A stretch of DNA of 64,000 nt from Prauserella muralis (GCF_003202285.1 NZ_MASW01000001.1:1240001-1304000), one strand, 5' to 3'. Counted from the stretch's first letter, positions 40,805 through 50,096 are shown. Program-made: numbers and translations. The notes: generated from the letters alone by a model not told the origin.

Positions 40805-41668
40805 TCAGGTGTAGCGCTCGGCGAGGACTTCCCGAAGCCGGGCACGGGTCTGGTCGGTGGTCAGCGCGTGCTCGCAGAGCCGGTCGTGGTGCTCGCGGTA
40901 GCGCGCCACCTCGTCGGCGCTGTCCAGGTGCTGGATCCCGGCGTGGGTCTCGACGTCCACCACGTCATGGTCCAGCGGCTCGCTGAACTCGAAGTAGCCG
41001 TAGGTGCAGCCGATCGTCGGCAGCGGAGGCGCGGTGAAGGGCAGCACGCGCAGTTCGACGTTGTGCGCGGTGGAGCGTTCGATGAGGTGGCGGAACTGCT
41101 CGCGCATCACCTCGTGCGAGCCGACGACCTGGTACAGCGCCGACTCGTGCACGACGGCGACGAGCCGCAGCGCCTCCTGGCCGGGGCGCTTGTCGAGGCT
41201 CTTCTGGCGCTGCTTGCGCAGCTCCACGTAGCGCTCGATCTCCTTGCCACTCAGCGACGGCTCGCCCTCCCGGTAGTACGCCCGCGAGTACTCCGGCGTC
41301 TGCAGGAGCACGGGGAACATCGGGATGGTGTAGACCCGCGCGACCGCGGCCTCGGCCTCGTACGCCAGGTGAGTGCTCAGTTCGGTGGAGATGTTCTTGT
41401 CGCTCCACCACCCGCGTTCCTGCGCCGCCTTGGTCCACTGCTGCAGCCGCTCGGCGACCTTGGTGCCTTCGATGCCGTAGAACCGGATGAGGTCCCGCAC
41501 GTCGCGGGGCTGCGGGCGGCCCTGCGCGTTCTCCAGCCGGGACAACTTCGAGGTGGAGATCAGCAGCGCGTCGGCCACCTCCTCGAGCGTGCGGTCGGCC
41601 TCGGTGCGGAGCCTGCGCAGCTCCTCCGCGACGCGCCTGCGATGGACGACGGGGCCTGGGGAAGCCAT
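40805..41668 (-). CDS. XRE-HTH / DUF5753 regulator
   Basis: A 287-residue regulator of the large actinobacterial helix-turn-helix plus DUF5753 family. The HTH is RTEADRTLEEVADALLIS then TSKLSRLENAQ. The ligand/effector domain contains YTIPMFPVLLQTPEYSRAYY and IGCTYGYFEFSEP. Such genes usually precede a small DUF397 gene; I found none in the adjoining 390 bases. It diverges from the SH3-like protein gene. Confidence 0.9.
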   Translation of the reverse strand: MASPGPVVHRRRVAEELRRLRTEADRTLEEVADALLISTSKLSRLENAQGRPQPRDVRDLIRFYGIEGTKVAERLQQWTKAAQERGWWSDKNISTELSTHLAYEAEAAVARVYTIPMFPVLLQTPEYSRAYYREGEPSLSGKEIERYVELRKQRQKSLDKRPGQEALRLVAVVHESALYQVVGSHEVMREQFRHLIERSTAHNVELRVLPFTAPPLPTIGCTYGYFEFSEPLDHDVVDVETHAGIQHLDSADEVARYREHHDRLCEHALTTDQTRARLREVLAERYT

Positions 41669-42055
41669 GGGACCTCGTTCCGATTGTCGGTGGGTGGCGA
41701 GCCCTGGGAAACCGCATTGGGATTCCCACCGAGCAATCCTAGCTGGCGCGCGCAAGCCCCGCGCCTTGGTCGTACGGCAGCGCTCCGACGCTACGCCGTT
41801 CGAGTGGTCGGCGTCCGCCATTCCGGCCTCGTCGCGCGCGGAGGGTGCGGCGTGGCTAGGCCATTCCGGTGGAGATCGCTGGGATGCCATTTTGGGAATT
41901 GCAAATCGGGCGCCCAATGCGGGATGCTCAACACACGCTTCCCGGCCGATCTCGCACCCGACCTCACCCTGAAGGAGCCCATCGAGCACGACACGCAGAC
42001 CCGGCGAATCGGACGGCAAGCGCAGGCAGAACCGTCGAGCAGAGGAGGGCCGGCC
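41669..42055. other. divergent intergenic region with repeats
   Basis: No gene seen. It holds an inverted pair GGGAA/TTCCC (41706-41710 and 41723-41727) near the XRE start and a direct repeat GCCATTCCGG (41817-41826 and 41860-41869). These are possible operator elements for the XRE gene or the plus-strand gene. AGAGGAGGG at the right end is the ribosome-binding site of the next gene. Confidence 0.45.
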
Positions 42056-42493
42056 ATGTACGTGTCGTTGCGACTGGGACTGTTCGTGCGGCTGCTGGTG
42101 CTGACCGCCGTGCTCACCGCGATGGTGTTGCTCGCGTTGAACGCCCGGACCGACTCGCCCGCGGTGCAGCCGTCCCCGCCCTCCTCACCGGCCGAGCCCG
42201 CGCAGGCCGCCCCTGAGCGAGAGCCCGTCCCGTACCGCGTGTGGCACACGGGCGGCACCGGGCTGAACCTGCGTGCCTGCCCCGGCACCGTCTGCGCACG
42301 GGCCGGCCTGCTCCACGACGGCCAGACGTTCGCCGCGGAATGCCTGCTGCCCGGCGCGGCGGTGGCCGGCGAGCGCCGGTGGCTGCGTGGCACCGTCGAC
42401 GGCACGACGGTGTACGCCTCCGCGCGCTACCTGCGCACCGCCACCGGCACGATCGCCGCCGCCTGCGACGTCCCGGCGGCCGCCGCGGGGTGA
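42056..42493 (+). CDS. membrane-anchored SH3-like domain protein
   Basis: A 145-residue protein with an N-terminal membrane anchor (GLFVRLLVLTAVLTAMVLLAL), a Pro-rich linker, and a C-terminal bacterial SH3-like domain: LNLRACPGTVCARAGLLHDG, RRWLRGTVDGTTVYASARYL. Such domains bind cell-wall peptides outside the membrane. Three cysteines in the domain could form a disulfide. AGAGGAGGG supports the ATG. Confidence 0.8.
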   Translation: MYVSLRLGLFVRLLVLTAVLTAMVLLALNARTDSPAVQPSPPSSPAEPAQAAPEREPVPYRVWHTGGTGLNLRACPGTVCARAGLLHDGQTFAAECLLPGAAVAGERRWLRGTVDGTTVYASARYLRTATGTIAAACDVPAAAAG

Positions 42494-42501
42494 GCGCCGC
42501 T

Positions 42502-43779
42502 TCACGGCAGTCGCTCGCCCCGGATCGAGGCGTCGAGGAGCTGGACGGGATGCAGCATCCGGATGTCGTCGCCGAGATAGCGGCCGATCTGCAACAGGCA
42601 GCCGGGGTTCGCCGTGACGAGCAGGTCCGGGCTCACCGAGCGGATGTTGCGTGCCTTGCGCTCGCCCAGTTCCGCGGCGGGCTCGGGCTGCACCATGTTG
42701 TAGATCCCCGCCGAACCGCAGCACAGCTCGGCCTCGGGAAGGTCGGCGATCTCGAGTCCCGGAATCGTGCACAGCACCGTCCTCGGCTCGTCCCGCACGC
42801 CCTGCGCGTGGCCCAGGTGGCAGGCGTCGTGGTAGGCGACCCGCGCCTCGACCGGATGCCGCGGCGCACGCGGCTCCAGCGCGGCGAGCACCTCACTGAC
42901 GTCGCGCACCTTCGCGCTGAACGCGCGCGCCCGCTCCGCCCAGTCCGGGTCGTCGGCGAGCAGGTGCACGTACTCCTTCATCGACGAGCCGCACCCGGCG
43001 ACGTTCACGACGACGTCGTCGACCGGCAGCCGCTCGAACGTCTCGATGGTGCGCTTGGCGTGCACGACGGCGTGCTCCTCGCGCCCCGCGTGCAGGCCCA
43101 GCGCGCCGCAGCAGCCCTGCTCCCGCGGGGTGAGCACCTCGCAGCCCTCTGCGGCGAGCACCCGCTGCGTGGCCTCGTTGACCTCGTGGAAGAACACGTC
43201 CTGCACGCAGCCGGAGAGCATCGCCACCCTGCGCCGCACCTCGCCGTCCGGCCGCACCCGGCGGGGCAGCGTCGCGAACGCGGTGCGCAGCCGCACCGGC
43301 GGCATCAGCGCCTGGGTGGCTCGCAACCTCGGCGGCAGCACCCGCTCGGCCAGACGCGCGAGCCCGAGCTTCTGATACGCAAGTCCGAGCACCGCCGCGG
43401 CGCGCAACCGCCTGCGATACGGGAACAACGCGAAGATGCCGTTCCGGAACAGCCTGTCGGAGCGGGTCCTCGGCACGTTGCGCTCGATCTGGGGCCGGGT
43501 CGCCTCGAGCAGCCGGTCGTACTGCACACCGGAAGGGCACGACGTCACGCACGCCATGCAGCCGAGGCACGCGTCGATGTGCTCGGTGAACGCGCCCTGC
43601 AGCTCGATCTCGCCGCGCTCGGCGAGATCCATCAGGTAGATCCGGCCCCGCGGCGAGTCCATCTCCTCGCCCCACAACTGGTAGGTGGGGCACGTCGGCA
43701 GGCAGAACCCGCAGTGCACGCAGTCGTCGAGCAGGTCCCGCGCGGGTGGATGGTGGGCGTCGAAACTCGACTCCGTCAC
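42502..43779 (-). CDS. glcF: glycolate oxidase iron-sulfur subunit-like protein
   Basis: A 425-residue protein with two 4Fe-4S motifs (CVHCGFCLPTCP near residue 20 and CLGCMACVTSCPSG near 72) and two CCG domains (GCCGALGLH and LCCGSAGIYN). It passes electrons from the flavoprotein subunits to the respiratory chain. Its GTG start overlaps the glcE stop by 4 bases. It is the third gene of the glcD-glcE-glcF operon. D-lactate rather than glycolate as substrate is possible. Confidence 0.92.
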   Translation of the reverse strand: MTESSFDAHHPPARDLLDDCVHCGFCLPTCPTYQLWGEEMDSPRGRIYLMDLAERGEIELQGAFTEHIDACLGCMACVTSCPSGVQYDRLLEATRPQIERNVPRTRSDRLFRNGIFALFPYRRRLRAAAVLGLAYQKLGLARLAERVLPPRLRATQALMPPVRLRTAFATLPRRVRPDGEVRRRVAMLSGCVQDVFFHEVNEATQRVLAAEGCEVLTPREQGCCGALGLHAGREEHAVVHAKRTIETFERLPVDDVVVNVAGCGSSMKEYVHLLADDPDWAERARAFSAKVRDVSEVLAALEPRAPRHPVEARVAYHDACHLGHAQGVRDEPRTVLCTIPGLEIADLPEAELCCGSAGIYNMVQPEPAAELGERKARNIRSVSPDLLVTANPGCLLQIGRYLGDDIRMLHPVQLLDASIRGERLP

Positions 43780-44879
43780 GAGCGTGCCTCCTCCTCGCCG
43801 AACCAGGCCTCGAAGCGGCCCCTGCCGAGCCGGTGGCCCGGATCCAGCTCGTTCTTCACCGCTGTCAGTACCCGCAGCGCAGAGGGCCGCTGCCCCCACG
43901 CGCCCACGCCGTTACCGGGCCGCCGTCGCGTCACGGACATGCCGCCCGCGGCGGTGACCACGTCGTGCACGGCCGCCACACGTTCCGGCGCCACGGCGAC
44001 CGTGCCGATGCCGGTGCCGAGCCCGGCGACGGCCGTCCCGCCGCACTCGGCCAGCACCCCGGCGAGCCTGCTGGGACGGCAGCCGATCCGCACGCTCGCC
44101 GTGTCCACCAGCTCCGCGTGCCGCGCCCAGGCCGCCTCGGCGTCGTCGTCGCCGAGCACCGACCCGCCGATCAGCCGGGCCAGCTCGCGGGCCCTGGCGT
44201 CGGCACCCTCGACGGTGCCCTCCACCCGGACCAGCAGCGTGCCGTCCGCCCACTCCAGCGACACCGGCTCCAGCGCGCTCGCCAGCACGGCCGCCGCGCG
44301 GTCGGCGGCGACCGGCAGCTCGCCGTCGAGCCGCACGGTGCGCGAGGCCGCCGGGATCGGGTGCAGCCGCAGCACGATCTCGGCGAGCAGGCCGAGCGTG
44401 CCGTACGAGCCGTGCAGCAGCTTGGCGAGGTCGTAGCCCGCGACGTTCTTGATGACGTGGCCTCCTGTCCGTGCCACGGTGCCGTCGGCGAGCACCACCG
44501 TCGCACCGATCACCAGGTCGCGCATCGAGCCGTAGGCGAGGGCGAGCGGACCCGAGTCGGCCGTGGCGACCAGCCCGCCGGCCGTCGCGCCGCGGGCCAC
44601 CCGTGCCGCGTCGAACGCCACCCGCTGCCCGTGCGTGGCCAGCTCCTGTTGCAGCTCGCGCAGCGGGGTTCCGGCCCGCACACCGACCGTCATGTCCGCG
44701 GGGTTGTAGGCCAGCACGCCGGTGAGCCTGCTCGTGTCCAGCACGGTCGGCGCCGGCTGGGGCGCGCCGGCCCAGTCCGCGGCCGTCGCCGCGCCCCTGA
44801 TCTCCACCGGTCCCGACGTGCCGGCCAGCGCCTCGTGCGCGCCCCGCAGGTCCGTGGGCGCCAGCATGGTGGCGGTCAT
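43776..44879 (-). CDS. glcE: glycolate oxidase FAD-binding subunit-like protein
   Basis: A 367-residue PCMH-type FAD-binding protein. VGVRAGTPLRELQQEL, GLVATADSGPLALAYGSMRDLVIGA (split as GLVATADSGP and GSMRDLVIGATVV), and GGHVIKNVAGYDLAKLLHGS give the family. It is shorter than GlcD, as usual for GlcE. It overlaps glcD and glcF by 4 bases each. Confidence 0.92.
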   Translation of the reverse strand: MTATMLAPTDLRGAHEALAGTSGPVEIRGAATAADWAGAPQPAPTVLDTSRLTGVLAYNPADMTVGVRAGTPLRELQQELATHGQRVAFDAARVARGATAGGLVATADSGPLALAYGSMRDLVIGATVVLADGTVARTGGHVIKNVAGYDLAKLLHGSYGTLGLLAEIVLRLHPIPAASRTVRLDGELPVAADRAAAVLASALEPVSLEWADGTLLVRVEGTVEGADARARELARLIGGSVLGDDDAEAAWARHAELVDTASVRIGCRPSRLAGVLAECGGTAVAGLGTGIGTVAVAPERVAAVHDVVTAAGGMSVTRRRPGNGVGAWGQRPSALRVLTAVKNELDPGHRLGRGRFEAWFGEEEARS

Positions 44880-46327
44880 AGGCGCTCGATCACTCCCGCC
44901 TCCTCCAGCGGATGTGGCCGGTACCGGCCTGGCTTCTCCCCGCACAGCCGGGGCGTCGGCAGCAGCTTGCCCGGATTGCACAGTCTGTGCGGATCGAAGG
45001 CCGACCGTACGCGATCCATCGTGGCGAGGTCGTCGACGCCGAACATGCGCGGCATCGAGCACGCCTTGTCGGTGCCGATGCCGTGTTCGCCGGACAGCGA
45101 CCCGCCCAGTTCGACGCACAGCTCGGCGATGTCCTTCGACAGCTCCTCCGCGCGCTCCAGCTCGCCGCCGTCGGCGTCGAACAGCACCAGCGGGTGCAGG
45201 TTGCCGTCCCCGGCGTGGAAGACGTTGGCGACCCGCAGCCCGGCCGCCGTGCCCATCTGCTCGATGCGGCCGAGCACCTCGGCCAGCCGCGTCCTCGGCA
45301 CCACGCCGTCCTGCACGATGTAGTCGGGACTGATCCGGCCGACCGCCGCGAACGCCGCCTTGCGGCCCTTCCAGATCCTCGCCCGCTCGGCCGCGTCGCC
45401 CGCGATGTGCAGGCGGGTGCAGCCGTGCCGGTCACAGATCGCCTTGACCTGCTCGAACTGCTCGCCGCACTCGGCTGCCGGCCCGTCCAGCTCCACGACC
45501 AGCGCGGCGGGAGTGGTGAGCGTGTATCCCGCGCCGACGGCCTTCTCGGCGGCCTGGATGGCCAGGTTGTCCATCATCTCCACCGCGGCGGGCACGATCC
45601 CGGCCGCCACGATGTCGCTGACCACCTCGCCCGCGGCCGTGACGGACGGGAAGTCGGCGAGCAGCGTCCGCACGGTCTCCGGCACGCGCAGCAGCCGCAC
45701 GGTGATCTCGCAGACCACACCGAGCGTGCCCTCCGACCCGATGAACACCCCGCGCAGGTCGGGGCCCAGCTGCTCGCCGCTGTCGCCGCCGAGCGTGACC
45801 ACCTCGCCGTCGGGAAGCACGACGGTCATTGACAGGACGTGGTTGGTGGTGAAGCCGTACTTCAGGCAGTGCGCGCCGCCGGAGTTCTCGGCCACGTTGC
45901 CGCCGATGGTGCAGACCTGCTGGCTGGAGGGGTCCGGCGCGTAGTAGAGGCCGTGCGGCGCCGCCGCCCTGGTGATGTCGAGGTTGGTCACGCCAGGCTG
46001 CACGACGGCGCGCCGGTCCACGGGGTCCACCTCCACCACGCTGCGCAGCCGCTGCAGGGAGATGACCACGCCGTCGGCCACCGGCATCGCGCCACCGGAG
46101 AGCCCGGTGCCCGCGCCGCGCGCGACGAACGGCACCCGGTGCTCGTGGCACACCCGCACGGCGGCGGCCACGCTCGCGGTATCGGTCGGCAGCAGCACCA
46201 GTGAGGGCACCTGCCGGAAGCCGGTGAGCCCGTCGCATTCGTAGCTGCGCAGTCCCACCGGATCGGAGACGATGTTGGCGGCCCCGACCGCGGCCGTCAG
46301 CGCCTCACGCACCGCCGCGTCGAGCAT
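44876..46327 (-). CDS. glcD: glycolate oxidase FAD subunit-like protein
   Basis: A 483-residue FAD-linked oxidase of the VAO family. FAD contacts are VPFVARGAGTGLSGGAMP and IGGNVAENSGGAHCLKYG, and the C-terminal domain has VFHAGDGNLHP and LGGSLSGEHGIGTDKA. It oxidises glycolate, D-lactate or another 2-hydroxy acid to the 2-oxo acid. It is the first gene of the operon; the intergenic region to Ku holds a dyad. The start is the ATG directly before the conserved LTAAVG segment. Confidence 0.93.
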   Translation of the reverse strand: MLDAAVREALTAAVGAANIVSDPVGLRSYECDGLTGFRQVPSLVLLPTDTASVAAAVRVCHEHRVPFVARGAGTGLSGGAMPVADGVVISLQRLRSVVEVDPVDRRAVVQPGVTNLDITRAAAPHGLYYAPDPSSQQVCTIGGNVAENSGGAHCLKYGFTTNHVLSMTVVLPDGEVVTLGGDSGEQLGPDLRGVFIGSEGTLGVVCEITVRLLRVPETVRTLLADFPSVTAAGEVVSDIVAAGIVPAAVEMMDNLAIQAAEKAVGAGYTLTTPAALVVELDGPAAECGEQFEQVKAICDRHGCTRLHIAGDAAERARIWKGRKAAFAAVGRISPDYIVQDGVVPRTRLAEVLGRIEQMGTAAGLRVANVFHAGDGNLHPLVLFDADGGELERAEELSKDIAELCVELGGSLSGEHGIGTDKACSMPRMFGVDDLATMDRVRSAFDPHRLCNPGKLLPTPRLCGEKPGRYRPHPLEEAGVIERL

Positions 46328-46360
46328 CCTTGCCCACCTTTTCGCGTTACGGAACAAAAA

Positions 46361-46381
46361 TACCGGTCTAAGGAAACGGTA
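46361..46381. promoter_or_regulatory. possible operator upstream of glcDEF
   Basis: TACCG-N11-CGGTA is a 5-bp inverted repeat 34 bases upstream of the glcD start in the shared gap with Ku. On the minus strand, TTGACT (46397-46402) lies 17 bases before TGTACC, a possible promoter overlapping the dyad. Weak evidence. Confidence 0.35.
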
Positions 46382-46461
46382 CATCCGTCTTGCGGTGGAT
46401 AGTCAAGCCTTTCCTCCGTTCATACCCTTCTGAACAGCCAAGATCGGCGTACCGTCTCACT

Positions 46462-47289
46462 ATGCGCGTCATGTGGAAGGGTGCGGTGTCGTTCGGGCTC
46501 GTCACGATCCCGATCCACCTCTACGCGGCCACCGAGAGCAAGAACGTCTCGCTGCGCCAGGTGCACGAGGCCGACGGTGGGCGAATCCAGTACAAGCGGT
46601 TCTGCACGGTCGACGGCGAGGAGGTGCCCTATGCCGACATCGCGAAGGGCTACGAGCTCTCCGACGGCAGCATGGTGGTCATCACCGACAAGGAACTGGG
46701 GAACCTGCCGCTGTCGACCTCTCGCACCATCGACGTGCAGGAGTTCGTCCCGCTCGAGGCCATCGACCCCATCTACTACGACAAGAGCTACTACCTCGAG
46801 CCGCAGAAGATGGGCGTCAAGCCGTACGTGCTGCTGCGCGACGCGCTGCAGAAGTCCGGCCAGGTCGCGATCGCCAAGGTGGCGATCCGGCAGCGCGAGG
46901 CCCTTGCGGTGCTGCGGGTGCTCTCCGACGTCATGGTGCTCACCACGATGCTGTGGCCGGACGAGGTCCGGGAACCCGACTTCCCGTTCCTGAAGGAGGA
47001 CGCGCCGCAGGTGCGCTCGCAGGAGATGGCCATGGCGTCCTCGCTCATCGACTCGCTGTCGGACACGGTGTTCGAGCCGTCGAAGTACACCGACAGCTAC
47101 CGCGAGGCGCTGCTGTCGCTGATCGAGTCGAAGGTCGCGGGGGAGCAGACCACCAAGCCCAAGGCGGCGACGGCGGAGGCCGAGGTGACGGACCTCATGG
47201 CGGCGTTGCAGGCCAGCGTCAGCGCGGCCAAGAAGGCGCGCGGCACCACGAAGGGCCGCAAGGCCACGAAGCGGAAAACCACCGAGTGA
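46462..47289 (+). CDS. ku: Ku DNA end-binding protein (NHEJ)
   Basis: A 275-residue bacterial Ku, which binds double-strand break ends as a homodimer and recruits ligase D. The start MRVMWKGAVSFGLVTIPIHLY is the family hallmark, followed by RIQYKRFCTVDGEEVPY, DPIYYDKSYYLEP and VLTTMLWPDEV. The C-terminal 45 residues end in a Lys/Arg-rich tail (KKARGTTKGRKATKRKTTE) that binds DNA. No ribosome-binding site is obvious. No ligD gene is in the window. Confidence 0.95.
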   Translation: MRVMWKGAVSFGLVTIPIHLYAATESKNVSLRQVHEADGGRIQYKRFCTVDGEEVPYADIAKGYELSDGSMVVITDKELGNLPLSTSRTIDVQEFVPLEAIDPIYYDKSYYLEPQKMGVKPYVLLRDALQKSGQVAIAKVAIRQREALAVLRVLSDVMVLTTMLWPDEVREPDFPFLKEDAPQVRSQEMAMASSLIDSLSDTVFEPSKYTDSYREALLSLIESKVAGEQTTKPKAATAEAEVTDLMAALQASVSAAKKARGTTKGRKATKRKTTE

Positions 47290-47340
47290 CCACGGCGTGG
47301 CGCCGCCGGAGCAGGCGGTGGCCGGTGGTACCAAGAGGAC

Positions 47341-47550
47341 ATGACCTGCAAGAGCTGCCTGACCGGGCTCGACCACTGCCACGGCACGCTGGTGCGGCAC
47401 ACCGACGGCGGCGCCGACTGCACGGACCAGGGCTGCGCCGACCTGGACATCGTGCGCCACGACCTGGTCATCGAGTGCCATACCATCGAGGGTGGCTGCG
47501 GCTGCGCTGACGAGCCCGCGAGCTACGTCGAGCTGCCCTGGGCGTCCTGA
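47341..47550 (+). CDS. small Cys/His-rich protein (69 aa)
   Basis: A 69-residue protein with eight cysteines (CKSC, DHCHG, DC, GC, EC, GGCGC), so it probably binds zinc or forms a small metal cluster. GAGGAC precedes the ATG. It lies 52 bases after ku in the same direction and could be cotranscribed. I recognise no named family. Confidence 0.7.
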   Translation: MTCKSCLTGLDHCHGTLVRHTDGGADCTDQGCADLDIVRHDLVIECHTIEGGCGCADEPASYVELPWAS

Positions 47551-47560
47551 CTCGCGCCCG

Positions 47561-48853
47561 TCACCGGGGCGAGGTCGCGAAGCGGATCCCGAAGTTGTCG
47601 AGCGTCGCGGGCAGTCTGCGCCGCGCGCTCAGGTTGCGTGGCGCCCGCAGCTCGTAGCTGCCGCGCCGCAGGAACTCGGCCAGCATCGTGCTCGTCACGA
47701 ACAGCACGAGGTCCTCGCCGGGACACTGGCCGGGCCCGCCGCTGAACGGCACCAGCGCCGGGTACTCCCGGGCCCGCCCGTCCAGCCACAGCTCCGGCTC
47801 GAACCGGTCGGCGAACGGCATCAGCTCGGGGTCGCGGTGGAAGTACGGCGCGAACACCACGAAGGTCGTCTCCGGAGGCAGCTGGCTGCCCCGCCACGAC
47901 GTCGCGGTGGTGCTCTCCCGCAGGATCACCGGCGTGGTCGGCCACAGCCGGACGGTCTCCAGCACGCACGCGCGCAGGTAGGGCAACGCCTCGTCGGTCA
48001 GGTCTCGCCGGGCCTTCGCACGCTGGGTGGGGTGCGTGGCCAGCACCGCGAGAGTGCGCAGCGTGGCCATGCCCGCGGCGTCGAAGGCGAACAGCCAGTG
48101 CGGCACCTGCCCATGGGGGTCGAGGCCGGGTTCGGCGGGCGTGTCGGCGATCCGCGCGGCGAGGCTGCCGGGCTCCGCGCGGTCGAGCAGCGCGTCGAGC
48201 CGCCTGCGAAACGCGGCCCTGCGCCGCTTGGCCTTCGGCATCAGAAACGCCCAGTTGGCCCGTAGCCGCAGGTCGGCGAGCAGGTCGGTGACCTCGTCGT
48301 CGTCGCGGGCGCCGTCGCCGAGGACGATCCGGCGCACGATGCGCCACCAGGCCACGTTGAAGGAGTCCCAGTCGAGATGTCCGCGTTCGGCGAGCAGATG
48401 CGCGGTCTCCTCGGCCACGATCGTGCGCACCGGCCCGGCGAGCGAGTGGATCGCGTGCCCGGTCTCCAGGATCGTCTCGTTGTAGCGGCGGCGCGGCTGC
48501 CGCTCGGGGCCGGGCGTGGCGAGCACGGCGTGCGGCTGGAAGTGGTTGAGCGCGGACCGTTTCTCGATGCTCGCCGGGGCGAACGGAGACGGGGTGTTGC
48601 CGAGCACCCGCGTCACGTCGCCGGGCTCCAGCACGACCGCGAGCGACCGGCCGGGCACCCGCAGCACGAGCGGGCCCGCGCCGTGGCGGGCCCGCAGGCG
48701 CCGCAGGACGTTCACGGCCACGCGGTCGAGCCTGAGGGCCGCGGCCGCCGCCATCGCGCGCGGCCGCCGTTTGATCACCCCACCGGCGAGGGTGGGCAGA
48801 ACGACCTCGCCTGCGACGCGGACGGTGTCCGGGATGCTCGCCTGGCGCGTCAT
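47561..48853 (-). CDS. atypical cytochrome P450
   Basis: A 430-residue P450-like protein. The K-helix motif is ETVRLWP, and the heme loop FSGGPGQCPGEDLVLF has the proximal Cys. The I-helix reads FDAAGMATLRTL, keeping AG but lacking the usual acidic/Thr pair in AGxDT register, though a Thr follows. The N-terminus (EVVLPTLAGGVIKRRP) and LNHFQPHAVLATPGPERQPRRRYNE region differ from the other P450 in this window. It is coupled to an upstream 68-residue gene by a 4-base overlap. Altered oxygen chemistry is possible but inferred. Confidence 0.85.
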   Translation of the reverse strand: MTRQASIPDTVRVAGEVVLPTLAGGVIKRRPRAMAAAAALRLDRVAVNVLRRLRARHGAGPLVLRVPGRSLAVVLEPGDVTRVLGNTPSPFAPASIEKRSALNHFQPHAVLATPGPERQPRRRYNETILETGHAIHSLAGPVRTIVAEETAHLLAERGHLDWDSFNVAWWRIVRRIVLGDGARDDDEVTDLLADLRLRANWAFLMPKAKRRRAAFRRRLDALLDRAEPGSLAARIADTPAEPGLDPHGQVPHWLFAFDAAGMATLRTLAVLATHPTQRAKARRDLTDEALPYLRACVLETVRLWPTTPVILRESTTATSWRGSQLPPETTFVVFAPYFHRDPELMPFADRFEPELWLDGRAREYPALVPFSGGPGQCPGEDLVLFVTSTMLAEFLRRGSYELRAPRNLSARRRLPATLDNFGIRFATSPR

Positions 48854-49056
48854 CGGTTGCGCTGCGCGGGGATGTTCCTGCCCTCCTCGGGGGAAAGGCC
48901 GAGTGCTGCGAGCAGTTCGGCGCAGTCGTCGGCGTCGGCCGCGGCGGACGCCACGGCACGGACCGCCCTGCGCCGCTGCTCGGCGGTGGGCTCCTCGGTG
49001 TAGGGCACCACGGGCTGCGGGTTCTGGCTCGGAGCGGTCGGACTGTATGCGTTCAC
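48850..49056 (-). CDS. small hypothetical protein coupled to P450 (68 aa)
   Basis: A 68-residue protein starting at GTG (NAYSPTAPSQNPQPVV) with a Pro/Ser-rich N-terminus and an acidic helical C-terminus (VRAVASAAADADDCAELLAALG). GGGGAG lies before the start. The last base of the stop overlaps the P450 start (ATGA), so the two are made together. No family recognised; a dedicated P450 partner is speculation. Confidence 0.6.
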   Translation of the reverse strand: MNAYSPTAPSQNPQPVVPYTEEPTAEQRRRAVRAVASAAADADDCAELLAALGLSPEEGRNIPAQRNR

Positions 49057-49193
49057 GGCTACTCCCCGGGTCGAGGTCACGTTGGTAGGTGCGCATACCC
49101 GCTCGGAACGCTGGTTACACGTCCGGTTTCCGTGAGTGACCACCGGGTATTCCTCTGTGGCGGCCCGAAGTCCCGAGTGAAAGGAGGCCGGAG

Positions 49194-49661
49194 GTGGCTA
49201 CTGACGCTTACCTCGCGTTTCTCGGCTTGGGCCTGGCTATGGTCATCGTTGACGGCCAGATCCTGTACCACAGCGGCAAGCGTTACCTCGCCGACGCCGA
49301 TTCCAGCGCTGAGTCGTCGAAGTCGATGGCGAAACTCATCACCGTGCTGTTCCACCTGGTGATGTTCGGAATTCTGGCACTGCTGTCCGTGCTCGACTTC
49401 GGTTTCGGAGCGGGCGGGGTGCGTGCCGTTGTCGGCAACCTCGGCATCCTGCTGATCCTGGTGGGTCTCGGCCATGCCGTGATGATGGCGGTGCTCGCGC
49501 AGGTGCGGGACTCCCGCGTCGCCGAAGAGGGCATGGCCGTCAACGAGCAGGCGAGGATGACGAACAGCCAGCTGCAGCGAGGGCCCGTGGTGGCGCCGGT
49601 GCCCGGTCAGCCGGGACGGGACCCGCGCAGGAGCCCGACGATCGAGGACCAGTCGCTCTGA
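49194..49661 (+). CDS. membrane protein, hypothetical
   Basis: A 155-residue protein with three hydrophobic segments (FLGLGLAMVIVDGQILY, LITVLFHLVMFGILALLSVL and GNLGILLILVGLGHAVMMAVLA) and a polar C-terminal tail of about 50 residues. GAAAGGAGG precedes the GTG start. Family not recognised. The 3' end overlaps the convergent gene by 55 bases. Confidence 0.7.
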   Translation: MATDAYLAFLGLGLAMVIVDGQILYHSGKRYLADADSSAESSKSMAKLITVLFHLVMFGILALLSVLDFGFGAGGVRAVVGNLGILLILVGLGHAVMMAVLAQVRDSRVAEEGMAVNEQARMTNSQLQRGPVVAPVPGQPGRDPRRSPTIEDQSL

Positions 49662-50044
49662 CTGTGCATTCGCCGTGGCCCCTTCGGCTCGCGGGAGGCC
49701 AGTTCGTAGCAGGCGAGCAGCCGCAGGCCGTACCAGTCGCCCGCGGCCCAGTCCGCTTCCGCCTTCGGTGGCTCCCAGCCCGCCAGGAGCGCCTGCTGCC
49801 GGATGTCGTAGGCATAGCCGGCGATCAGCACGAGCTGTGTGGTGGGCACGGCCCGTTCGACCAGTGCCTCGCCGTCGCGGATGGCCTCCACGACGGAGTC
49901 GAGGTGCTGGTCGAACTGCCTGCGCAGCGCAGGCTGCGCGAGCGCCTGCCAGCCGGTCGCCAGTTCGTCGGCCATTCGGCCCAGCCAGCGGCGCGCAGAT
50001 CGGTCCGTCGCCGAATCCAACCAGCCCACCACCTGATGATGCAC
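49607..50044 (-). CDS. hypothetical protein resembling DUF6401
   Basis: A 145-residue soluble helical protein: LDQHLDSVVEAIRDGEALV (here FDQHLDSVVEAIRDG), LVLIAGYAYDIRQQALLAGW and DWYGLRLLACYELA. This pattern resembles actinobacterial DUF6401 proteins, but the assignment is from memory of the pattern only. It overlaps the convergent membrane-protein gene by 55 bases. Confidence 0.5.
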   Translation of the reverse strand: MHHQVVGWLDSATDRSARRWLGRMADELATGWQALAQPALRRQFDQHLDSVVEAIRDGEALVERAVPTTQLVLIAGYAYDIRQQALLAGWEPPKAEADWAAGDWYGLRLLACYELASREPKGPRRMHSQSDWSSIVGLLRGSRPG

Positions 50045-50096
50045 ATGCCGTCCCTGTGATCGCCATAGGGTGGCTCCGTTGGGTTAATGGTCGATT

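Noticed and set aside
41669-42055. DUF397 gene expected next to an XRE-DUF5753 regulator
   Set aside because: No frame in the adjoining gap shows the short DUF397 pattern with its Ser/Ser-Gly-Gly and Cys residues.
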